Positions 24,496-34,717 of a stretch of 64,000 nucleotides of DNA are shown one piece after another. The notes beneath the pieces were generated by a model. It was not told where the DNA came from. It saw nothing but the letters and a program-made list of their open reading frames with translations, and did no database searches. Numbering within the stretch: the stretch's first letter is position 1; each line of letters begins with the position of its first letter. The position numbers were made by a program, and so were the translations under genes. This DNA is from Myoxocephalus aenaeus (lineage: Eukaryota; Chordata; Actinopteri; Perciformes; Cottidae): contig JBAMJR010000001.1 in the NCBI GenBank assembly GCA_038501785.1, positions 2,028,001 to 2,092,000 on the forward strand, written 5' to 3'.

Positions 24496-24573
24496 CTGGT
24501 GTGAAACTATTGTTATGCCAGTGTATGTCAAATTAATTTAGAGACGATACATGATAAATGTTTTAAATGCTGC

Positions 24574-24579
24574 TTTATT
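24574..24579 (-). terminator. sftpb: poly(A) signal of sftpb
   Basis: AATAAA on the minus strand, about 440 bases after the sftpb stop. The 3'UTR would cover about 24555-25021. Confidence 0.5.
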
Positions 24580-25021
24580 GGTAAAAGAGAAGACCGATCC
24601 AGTGATGTTTAACTACATTGAGTCAGATAATTCTTCTGAGATAATCTGACAGGAAGAAACCTAAAAGTGGATGAAGCCCTGCAACTTTTTACATGGAGGT
24701 TAGTACAAGTTTAAAATAGAAAAGTCTAATCAAGTATACAGGATATTTGTGAAAACATCTTTTATACAAAAAATGTAATTTTCATATCTGAGCCACATGC
24801 TGTTTAATACAGTTCAGTTTTGTCATATATTTTTTTCTAACTAAGTCCTGGTTTTCTTCTCAATGCAGACAGTATATATAAGCAAAACAAAACAAATGCA
24901 GTACGATATCAAATCAGAAAGAAATGCTCTCAAAGAATGCCACAGGTGTCAAGCAGTATGATTAATATTTGCAGGTTGACGTTGAAAGATCTGGGTCATC
25001 CATGGGGACACTGAGTTTGAC

Positions 25022-28000
25022 TCATTTTTTTGGTCCGCCCTGAAATAAAGACATTTGGAGACATTTTACTTGGCGTTGTCTGTTCTAGTTTTAACGAGGA
25101 TGTAAGTTCTCAAACAAAAATCACATAACATTCTACCTACCGTAACGTTTCAAAGTGTGTTGAGTGGCTTCCAGGCAAATTTCTGACAGTAAAACAGAGT
25201 CTGCATGAAGTGGACAAAGTGCAAACATGATCACTACTTGGCATTCAGAAGCTAACCAACTTTACTGCTTGCTTTTACTTACTCCACATTTGAGGGCAGT
25301 AGTCACGTCTCTGCACCTGTAGGTTGCCAAAGTGCATGGGTCTGAGAGGGCAAAAAAAACAAACAGAGGCCTTAGAATGTTAATTGATTTGTTGAAAGAC
25401 AGCAGATCAGTTCTGATGAAACATCCTTTATCAAGTCATCATTTGCTGCTTCCAGCTTCTAAAGAAATTGATGGGAAAAAATCTTCATCGGTTAAAAAAA
25501 CTGCTGGAGGGATAAAGTAAGTCATTTGAAGATGAAGCCCTGCACACATCACTGAAGGAGCGGCAGACTGACCTACAAGAGGAGCCTCCTGCCCCTGACA
25601 CAGGTGGATGAGAGCACAGATGGCCTGAGGGGTGGCGTAGCTCAGGATCGCATCCAGCACCGTCTTGCTGAACTTGTCAATCACGGCCTCGCACTGATCT
25701 CGGTAGGAGGAGGGCAAAATATGACAAATCTCCTCCAGCAGCTTGATCACGGCCTCCTGCAGAAAGGGAAAGGTGCATTGTGTCACCCAAAAGTTGTCAG
25801 CGCTGTCTAGAGGCATTTAGGTGTCTACGTACATAAGTGTCTGTGGTTGTGCAGGACAAAGAGATGCTGTGTTTGTCCGTGTGCATGTGTGTTCCTTCAC
25901 TGCATGAGCGTAACTCACCTCAGTCCTTTCTTTAGGGAGCATGTCCTCCAAAGTCTTGATCAGAAAAACACAGAAGGAGCATTGTGTTGTGGGCTGCACC
26001 TGATTGATTCAAACAGCAGAGGGAGTAAAGAAACACACACACACACACACATACATATTATTTTCAAATGTGTTTCTCAAACTTGTACTTTACTGACATT
26101 TTCCTTTTTCACAGCAACCTGAAGGGCCTCCTTGACAAAATAATGGAGCAACTTCTCCTGCTGGTCACAGAGTCCAATGACTTTGCAGACCTCTGCTGGT
26201 TTCTGCAGAGAAAGAGATGTGTTGAGGGTAGACATCTCATCAGGACACTTTCTGGTATTTATCTTTCTGGGAGACTCAACTAAGAATATAAATTCAGCAT
26301 GAAACCTACTACGACTCCAACAAAGAAGTTGATGACCAGTGGAAGCATCTTCTCCACCTCTTCTTTGCAGAGTTTCGCAGTAGCCGGTGGTCCGGGCAGG
26401 TGGTCACACAGACTTTCAATGCCATCCATCATCTTTTTCTGAAAAGAAAAGCTAAATGAGGTGGTGTGTGTTCTTAATACCTCAGGACGATACTATATTA
26501 ATATTATTGAGATAAATCTAAACATGGTTTTTGATTTTAGGAGACGTGCAACAGTATTCAGAGGTCAGAGGAGTGAGTGAACATTGCTAACATACTACAT
26601 TTGTTTTGTAATTAAATATATAATTTCTTGCTAAGATTACATGAATTGTGGCAATGTCTTATGTTCTTTAATGAATCTGTTTTCTTTTCTTAAATCGCAT
26701 GGTTTGGAATGGAGATTTACAGCACCTGCTGAAGTGGCAACACAATAAACAGACAATAAGTAGATATAGTACAATGTCAATTGCATTTCATCTTTTACAG
26801 CTATGCAATCCCAACTGACGTTTTCAGCCAAATAGAAATTAACGTTAATAAAATGTATTCTAAAAATGAACCAATTTAAGTTGTCTCTCTTTGGGATTCC
26901 CCGCAGACCTGATGAAGCTCAGAGGAAAGAGGATCTTTGAGGTCAAGTGAGAAACAGAAACTGCCTGTGAAATTTCATTTCAACTTTTTGTTTTGACATA
27001 GAAAGTAGAATTTGGCTTTGCACCAACAATAAAAAGGTGATGCGCATGCTTGATTTTCACTGAATGCACCACTGAAAATAAATCATTGTCATCTCTGAAT
27101 GTGAAGAATGGGCTTCAACTGATAAAAGAAGAGGTGTTTTTCTGCCACTATTGTTACTCACCTGGAGGTCAGCGTTGGAAAACAGGTCAGCAAGGAGTTG
27201 AAATATTTGTGTGCAGTCCTGGCAGACGTCCCCAGTCTGATTATAGTGTAAAAGTCACATCATGAAAATTAACACAAAAGTAACACTTACACACACAGGG
27301 TGCCTCATTATTGGTGGTTGCATGCATGAGATTTAAGAAGGGTACTTTATACGGTGTATTGTATTTTATGAGGAAGAAACACATGTGTGGCTGCACTAGT
27401 TCTTCTAGTTTCAAAAGTGAAACTGTAAAAACAACATGTGAAAGTTTTTACTTCAAATATTCTTCGAGTGGAACTGTGCTAAATTGAAGAAACTTCCTGA
27501 TTTTGAAGAAATGCAAATCTCAGTTCTCACTGTGACTCCCATACTGTACCAACCCATGACATATATTTACATTGATGTATTCATAACATAGACTTGCATT
27601 TACTTTTACTTTGATATTTCAAATACATTTTGATGATAATACTTTTAACACAAGTAGGATTATTCACTATAATGCAGTATTGTAATGCTGTATCTGAATA
27701 ATTTCTCCACCACTGTAAAAATAGGATGTTAAATGCATTATAACTTTTTAACACTTTTAGCACACAATATACAAAAGTATGTCATAAACCATTTCTTTGT
27801 AATTAATGGGAGGTCCCCTAAATTTCTTCTACTTAAATGTATTTGTTCCTTGAAGTTATATTTGTTGTTTGGTCAATCGTGTCCAGTACATTGTTAATAC
27901 ACCGGTGGGATAAGGTATATTACACATTATACTTTGAAGCATCGTAAAATATGTCTTTTATTATTTAGGTTTTGCATGCAAAATATAACAATACATATAA

Positions 28001-28231
28001 ATGGTAAACTTACTGCTCTCAATGCATCTGGAACATTTTTCAAACCATCGATGTTGAAAGCCGAAGTCAGAGCTGCAGGGGGAAATATTCATCAATAATA
28101 ATCTTCATTGTAACGTCTCATCACTTTTTACTATTCACTTCATAATTACTCATCCTAGTACAATTAAATATATTCTCACCACAGCCTTGAAGACAAGCGA
28201 AGAGAAGCAACGCAATCTTGAGCAAGGCCAT
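25022..28231 (-). CDS. sftpb: surfactant protein B-like saposin protein
   Basis: Nine minus-strand exons: 28231-28180, 28072-28014, 27236-27162, 26438-26310, 26202-26119, 25999-25919, 25756-25573, 25341-25283 and 25039-25022, giving 246 residues. MALLKIALLLFACLQGC is a signal peptide. Two complete saposin-B domains follow, each with six cysteines: the first from VCQDC to VCKVIGLC, the second from CSFC to ICALIHLC. The C-terminus (DPCTLATYRCRDV, LKCG) resembles a saposin-A motif. Human SFTPB has 381 residues and three saposin-B domains, so this is a shorter relative. Such proteins bind and reorganise membrane lipid; the fish role may be swim bladder or gut surfactant, or an NK-lysin-like one. 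Closeness to mat2a and ggcx, as in human 2p11, supports the name. Confidence 0.85.
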
Positions 28232-28302
28232 CTTGTTATTTTCAGGCTTTTAGTTGAATGTCCTCCCTCCTGAGATCTGCAGGGAAGTGAGAGTGTACTG
28301 AA

Positions 28303-28311
28303 GCTTATATC
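28303..28311 (-). promoter_or_regulatory. sftpb: TATA box of sftpb
   Basis: GATATAAGC on the minus strand, 72 bases before the ATG. A start site near 28275 gives a short 5'UTR. Confidence 0.55.
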
Positions 28312-28661
28312 TGTCAGGGCCCACCACAACCAGATTCTGATTGGGGGCTTGATAATGTGATGTGATTTATTTTCAGCACAGCGGAACTGTTTTTTCTCGA
28401 TACCTCACATGCTTCATATTCAGTTCCTCACACCAATGTGCGAAAACCTGACATTCTTTATTTGAAAGATTATGATGTTTGATTGCAGATGTACTGTAGT
28501 TATATTCAAAATATGCAGTGGCTGCATTGTGTCACCTACATTTTGGTTCATTTAAATTGTGAATTTGTAGATATTTTTGGGAGTTTTTTCTTTCTAATAT
28601 TTGCCACAATGAAATGTATCTCAGGACAATCATAATCCAACTGATAACGAAACCTCCAATC

Positions 28662-28686
28662 AAACAGTTTTGCTGGTAAACTGTTT
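28662..28686. repeat. perfect 9-bp inverted repeat
   Basis: AAACAGTTT, 7-base loop, AAACTGTTT. It lies at the left border of an unclassified block and could be a repeat terminus. On the minus strand it overlaps AAATAAACAG, a potential poly(A) signal. Confidence 0.7.
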
Positions 28687-28689
28687 ATT

Positions 28690-30200
28690 TCATTAAGGGA
28701 ATGGGGAGAGAGATACTCGAAACGGCCCGAGAGGTGACAGGTGCGCCGAAAGCCCCGTGGGACACGGGGCCTCATACAAGGGTCAGTCCGTGTCTCAGAA
28801 CACCGGCCAATCGCACTGGGCTCGACGCACGGGTCACCACCTCTGGCCTCGAGCTTTAGATCTCCGCAGAGATATTACAACCCTGGTCTTAATTATGGAG
28901 ATAAGCTCCTGTACTCAGCCTTAAAACAGAAGAGGAAAATAAGTCACCGAACAGACCGTCACACTCGGCTCCGTTCTCGAGAGAGGGAATACCTTATTTA
29001 TCTAACGCCATCGGCTGTTATCAAACTACAAAAAAAGAATAAATTTATGACAAACTCTTGGAAGGGGACCAATACTTATAAATCCCTCTCCCAGCCTGGA
29101 AGCGTGGGAGCCAGAGGTCATCCAGGTCCAGTGATCTCTCTCTATAATAGTTACACCAAATATGTGTCTGTTATGTATATGTATCCTGTATGTTTATCAG
29201 TGTGTGTAGCCGTGGTGGATGCACCTCAACTCACCTCGGGGGCTGTCGAGGCGGGTCGACGTGAAGCTCTGCCTCTGGCTCTCTGATGGCTTAATGCCAA
29301 GAATTGAAGAAGATCAAAAATGGGCTACGGACACGCTGACTTGGTTTAAACTCCGATATCAATCAATATTTATTTCACCAAAGATAGAAAAGTATGTACA
29401 AGTTACAAATGCAACCTCGAAAGTACTTATAAGAAAACTGAGAAGATAGGAGAACGGAGTCTCTACTGAAAGTGCGGAGAAAAACTAATTGATTCAACAC
29501 CAAAGTATTGCTAAGTCTATTCACCTTACTCGCTCAAACGCAACAGACTTAAAACTTATTATTCTGTTCCAAATTTCAACTTGGACCCACCTCGTTTCTG
29601 AGGGGCTGAAGCACTGGGCTTTCTTGAACCTTCGCTCTTTCCTGTGTTACTTCTCCTTTTTTACACTGCAGTCTTATCAGCCTCGTTTCCGCTCATCCTC
29701 TCAGTCCTCACCCATGTACAGGGTCAAAATGAACATTTTATCATCACTTTACTACAACGGTTATTTGAAGAAACACCACAGGTTTAATCTTTTCAAGTTA
29801 CATATTAACACTTGCCAAGCATTGATTATATGTCTAGAGTATCTTCCCAATATACTGTACTCTTATGCGAGGTGGATCACGGTCTCAAGCAGACACGTTC
29901 TCGTCCACCCTGAGCATCACTAGATTATATTAAAGAAATAAAACACAGACATATCATCTTTAACCTGTAAAGAGAATCAAACCACACAGAACACACTTCC
30001 CTGTGACACAGCAGAACCCCAAACCTAAAAGTCTAATTTATGGCACCCTGACCCCTGAGAGAAACCTGCAGGTCAGCTTCTCAGCCGCCTGATTCACTAT
30101 GAGATCTAATCTGTTCTGCACATCTTATCGGCCTGCTTCCTGCGATCTGTACCTTCACACTGTCGACCGTTTAGGACTATAGGGGCCCATACTCGACTTA
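28690..30200. other. unclassified block, probably repeat-derived
   Basis: The block is richer in GC/CpG and has more open frames than its AT-rich surroundings. They include a 181-codon plus-strand frame (28741-29286) with no domain I recognise, followed by two shorter frames. Composition breaks at both ends, and an AATAAA-like string in each orientation suggests an inserted element such as a solo LTR. I could not find paired termini, a primer-binding site or any pol motif. I see no host gene between 28312 and 37980. Confidence 0.3.
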
Positions 30201-30985
30201 TAGAGACTGAGCGATTGTTATATAAAACTGTAAATCATAGCTTGTTTTATGAAGAAAAAAAAAACCCAAACTGCTGTATTTGGATGTATTGAACACCATA
30301 AGTAATATACAAGTGAAATATATGGTTTGGTACATGAGAAAATTAAAATGTCACAGATGCGCGCAAATGTGCGCAAATGTGCCCCAATGCAAATTTTTGA
30401 GACCTCGCCTGAATTTTCTCTGTACTAAACCCTCTATAGCTTTGTTCTGCTTCACTTTGTCAAAGTCAACCTTCTCAAAAAGAATGTTCACATGTTGTGC
30501 TAGGATAGGTTAGAGTTGGACCTTACATCTGCATCATCTCAAAGAAATAATCATCCTGAAAGTGCTTTTTTTCTAGGCAGCCCTGAAACCTTTTAATTTT
30601 TGCTGTGTGTCATCTTCATTTACTCTTAACCAGTAACATATAGACTGATATTTACACATCTGAACAAAATCTCACATGTGTAGCTTTTTATTATAACACC
30701 AAAATTATTAAAATAGCCCTAGTGTTTGCAGAGATACACCCTTTTTAGTTTGGGTATGCAATTTTCGAGCAGAGGCCTAAAAATAGGTTGGGTTTCAAAG
30801 TGTTATCTCAGTTTTGGTCGGAAAAACTCACAATTTTATGATCCCCTTGCTCATCAGCCCGAGGGTCCCCCAATAGGGATACCCGAGGGCTTCTACAGGT
30901 GTTCTACAGCTCATATGACCTTGATATGAATACCAGCCCCTATTGTCCTTGATCTCTAAAGAATCAGCAACTCCTTGCCTTTAAA

Positions 30986-31012
30986 ATATATATATATATA
31001 TATATATATATT
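30986..31012. repeat. (TA)n microsatellite
   Basis: About 12 uninterrupted TA units in intergenic DNA. Confidence 0.95.
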
Positions 31013-31682
31013 ATTTATTTTCTGCATAAATATGATCAAAAGTCAAGAGTCTGATCAAAAAATGAGTCCTCGGTCGCTCCCCAAGTTTTTGGGATTGTAT
31101 TTTTGGTGCCTTCCCATCAGGCCCCAGACTAATACTGCACCTCTTTAGAAAGATTAAGACCTAAAATCATCCAAATATGCAATAATATTCACAATAAACA
31201 CAAGCAATGACATGTTTTCAAGCCTTTCCAGTCCAAAAATCATGTTTTTCGGTTCAGAAATGAGCCATTTTTACCTATATCTTTGTCGCACCATGAACAA
31301 AGACGTGATGCGTTTGAGGAACGATGAAATTGTAGTACCTCGAGACACAGAGGAAGAGTACTTTAGCCGTTTAAATGTATTAAATCGGACGTGTGGTTGA
31401 TGATTTAGAAGCATTTGAGTATTTTAAAACCACTTCCTCATTATCGAAAAATCCGGGGGGGGGGAATCGGGCGGATGGGGTTAAAACGAAAAATGAAAGG
31501 CAGTCGGTGTCCCCTCAAACCTGTCATCCTGAATCTCATGTCTCTGTTGATAACTGCTTACTTCTGCTTGTAGGTTATTATGGTTTATTTGTTTAAAGCC
31601 CCAACAATGTGCAAGAGTTTTTACTGCAATAGCTTCATTTTTCTACAAACCAAAAGGCTTAGAATAAAATGAAAGATGCTTT

Positions 31683-32560
31683 ATAAACGTGCCGCACAGT
31701 GGCAGCGTGTGTTTCCTCCAGGTTCTCCGGCTTCCTTCTAGTCCAAAGACATGCAGTTTAGGTTAATTGATGACTCTAAATTGCCCGCAGGTGTGAATGG
31801 TTGTCTGTCTCTAAATGCCAATCCCAATCTCCACCCTTACGGACTCACAGACTTTGAGGCGCGCTCCCACGAAGTCCTTGAGGGTTTAGGGGTGTCCCAT
31901 TGTCACATCGTCGAGTGCTTGAGAGCTCTCTGGCAGACATTTTAGCAGTTCCCAATGGAAGCATGGAGACGTAAAAAAAGAAAAGGTAAACAAAGAGACA
32001 CGTGGGCGTTCAGCCCGATAAAATACATTTACACTACAACATTACGGATTAAAGATGGGACATAAAAACACATGAAAATATAAGCAGAAAATATAAGCAG
32101 AAAATATATATAAAATATAAGCAGAAAATATATATAATAATATTTTTTTTACATTCATCAAACATTCCGTTTTGACAAAAACGAGTAAAGGAAAAGAAAT
32201 CTCATGAGGAAGACGTTCAAATCAGTGAATAAAAAGTATAAAATAAATACACAATTGTACACAATATTTGTTGTTATGTAGTCACGTGATGTGTTGCAGC
32301 AAAGTGCCGTCCCATTCATATTCACACCAGTTCAAGCCCTCACAGCCTCTCACACTCAGCCATTTAGCAGCTGACGTCAGTAAATCCCTGAGGGTTCAGG
32401 GTTTGAGGGTTTAGGGGGGAGATTGAGATTGGGCCTAAATGTCGGCCCTTCAATAGTCCCGCGACCTGTCCTGCCTTCGCCCAATGTCAGCCGATCGGCT
32501 CCAGCTCCCCCACGACCCTGAACTGTGTAAACGGTTAAAGATAATGAATGGATTCTATAT
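31683..32560. repeat. common fish interspersed repeat, split by an insertion
   Basis: The left part, 31683-31817, holds GTCCAAAGACATGCAG and GACTCTAAATTGCCC. The right part, 32435-32560, holds CGACCTGTCCTGCC, CGCCCAATGTCAGC and CGACCCTGAAC. These are consecutive pieces of one repeat I recognise from many teleosts, and the element at 31818-32434 separates them. Confidence 0.75.
31818..32434. mobile_element. non-autonomous DNA transposon, copy 1 (617 bp)
   Basis: Ends are inverted (CCAATCCCAATCTCC against the complement of GGAGATTGAGATTGG, one mismatch). CTAAATG flanks both sides (31811-31817 and 32435-32441), a target-site duplication inside the older repeat. Inside is a short tandem of AAATATAAGCAG units (about 32070-32140). 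No transposase frame. A diverged second copy lies at 32796-33780. The 7-8 bp duplication suggests a hAT-type element. Confidence 0.75.
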
Positions 32561-32795
32561 AAACACAACAATTGTACATAAATGAGCTTTATAATTTTTT
32601 AGGGATGGGATAGGCATGTTAAGATAAACTTTCGAATATGAGCATTCAGCTTCAAAGTGCAGGTTGGTATGGTTGAGTGCTCATATTAAAGTTTACATTT
32701 CCGCTTGTATTTTTGCAATCTGTACAAAGTCTGACAACATAGAGCAATAGAAGTTAAATTGCAGTTGTCCTTAAATGGCCAGTGAACATCTGAGG

Positions 32796-33780
32796 GCCGA
32801 TCCAAATCTCCACACTCATGGACTCAGACACATTTTAGCACTTTATGCACAGTTCCCATAAGTCTGCATTTCTGCAGACTTTGCCCAAGGGAATTACACA
32901 CAATTCATAGCAGTGTGACGTTAAACACGGGCTAATAGTGGGAAGAAAAAGAGGAAAGCCCATGAGTGTTCAGCCTGGCATATTACATGTACACAGAAAG
33001 ATGAAGGGTTAAAGATGGTACATGAAAAAACATGAAAGCAGAGGAATGCATTTTTTCATAAAACATCATTTTGTAATTGAAACAGATTAGTGTCAGGTGG
33101 GGGGAAGGAGAGGACCCAAACGCACAGGCAACGGTTGAAAGTAAATTTATTCCTATAAACAAAACTAAGGACAGGCTTCTAAACTGGACGAACAAAAACA
33201 GGACTCCAAAAGACAGGGAAATAAACAACACCAGGCACAGAACTCACACGCCATCAGACGGGGGGGGGGGGAACTGTACGATCCAACAAGGGGACAGGAG
33301 ACAGACAGGGTTTAAATACAAGAGGAGGGTAACGAGGAACAGGTGGAAAACACTGAGGGCAACACAGGTGAAAGGAATACACAATCAGGGAACGGGGCCG
33401 ACAGACAATCACAGACAATCACGGGAACAGGAAGTGCAGGAACAGACAAAACACGGACTTCACAATAAGACAGGACACACAACACCAAGACGGGACACCC
33501 AACACCAACATCCTAACAATTAGACGAAAACGAGTAATTCGATTATTTGACAAATACATCTCATGTCGTGAGGCAAAAGCCTGGACGCTTCATATCAGGA
33601 AGTACAAAGTGTAATAAATACTATTGTACATAACGTCAAGGTAACATGATATGTTGCAGCAAAGTGCAGTCACATTCATATTACGGTTCCTCACACGCAA
33701 CCATGGCATTTACCAGGTAATGTTATTAAGTCCTTGAGGCTTCAGGATTCAATTCTTTAGAGGGGACATTGGGATTGGGC
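32796..33780. mobile_element. non-autonomous DNA transposon, copy 2 (diverged, interrupted)
   Basis: Shares with copy 1 the start (CAAATCTCCAC), the middle (GTTCAGCC, GGTTAAAGATGG), the end (TGTTGCAGCAAAGTGC) and the terminal GGGATTGGGCC. It is broken by the insertion at 33091-33518. Flanking duplication is no longer visible. Confidence 0.65.
33091..33518. mobile_element. solo-LTR-like insertion (428 bp) inside copy 2
   Basis: Begins TGTCAGG and ends CCTAACA, with ATTAG on both sides (33086-33090, 33519-33523): TG...CA ends plus a 5-bp target duplication, the pattern of an LTR. GGACCCAAACGCAC and the reversed poly(A)-like TTTATT near 33148 suggest minus orientation and recall a repeat abundant in teleosts. 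It has a 148-codon plus-strand frame of no recognisable content and a G10 run near 33260. Confidence 0.65.
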
Positions 33781-33890
33781 CTATACACATATTTTTAAGG
33801 GTTATCAACATGCCTGCTTCTCTTACGCCATCCTCAGGCGAAACGTAATGTTTGTTCTCCACATGGTAAGGGGGTGAGAATAACATCTCC

Positions 33891-33917
33891 ACTATTAGAA
33901 GTCATCCTTCTAATAGT
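33891..33917. repeat. perfect 11-bp hairpin
   Basis: ACTATTAGAAG, 5-base loop, CTTCTAATAGT. Intergenic; no associated gene. Confidence 0.85.
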
Positions 33918-34683
33918 TTTTTTTAGAGTGGTATAGCCTCAAATGGCCGCAGCCTGACTACACACAAGGAATACTCGCTGGAATATTATTATGCAGTTCA
34001 ATGTATTTTGTATCAATCACAAAAGTTTAACGTGGTTTCCACTAACACATCATGATATCCTTTCAAATATCAAAAGAACATTGCGGTTTCCCCCATGTTT
34101 CCCAATAAGCCCCATAGATCTAAAGCAGGAATGAGTAAGTATCTCATGTGTTTTGCTGTGTAAAGTCACTTCTTCAAAAGGATTAGTTGTAGCTCAAGTG
34201 CCTTTGATTAACTCTTATTAGTGCCTAATAACCATGTATCTTGATTTAGAAGGTTCCCGGAATATGTCTCTTGGCATATCTTTATGACCAGTACTTTATG
34301 GGAGAACAAGTGTGTTATGCCAGTAATTCATATCTCTGCAGCAGAAGTGTGCCTATCTGAAATGGTATACTATACAGAGGCATGAACCAGCTCGAGGTCA
34401 CTATGTTGGCCCTATTTGTGCACTTTAACAATGTAGAATAGTATTTCCTGTAGTTAGATAAGCGGCCTATAACACACTGTAAGGGGAAGTAAAAACAAGT
34501 GCTGACAGACTGAATATTTTCACATTGTTCATGGGCTGTTGTCTCTTCAAAGTATTTGGCGTCACCATGGTTGTCTTTCGGCGGGATTCCATGACAGCAT
34601 CGAAACATTTTGTTCCTCTTGTAGTTTCTTCCTTCTGACTTTTAAAGTTGGGGCTTTTTGTTTGTGTCAGCTTTGATTGTGAA

Positions 34684-34717
34684 ATCATGCAGGTAACATT
34701 TCTGCTACCTGCATGAT
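34684..34717. repeat. perfect 12-bp hairpin
   Basis: ATCATGCAGGTA, 10-base loop, TACCTGCATGAT. From here to about 37740 I see no gene, only AT-rich sequence. Confidence 0.85.

Noticed and set aside
28741..29286. 181-codon plus-strand frame as a gene
   Set aside because: No recognisable domain, no splice structure and a likely repeat setting; kept only as an unclassified block.
33077..33523. 148-codon plus-strand frame with charged residues
   Set aside because: It lies wholly within the LTR-like insertion and is low in complexity; no protein family recognised.
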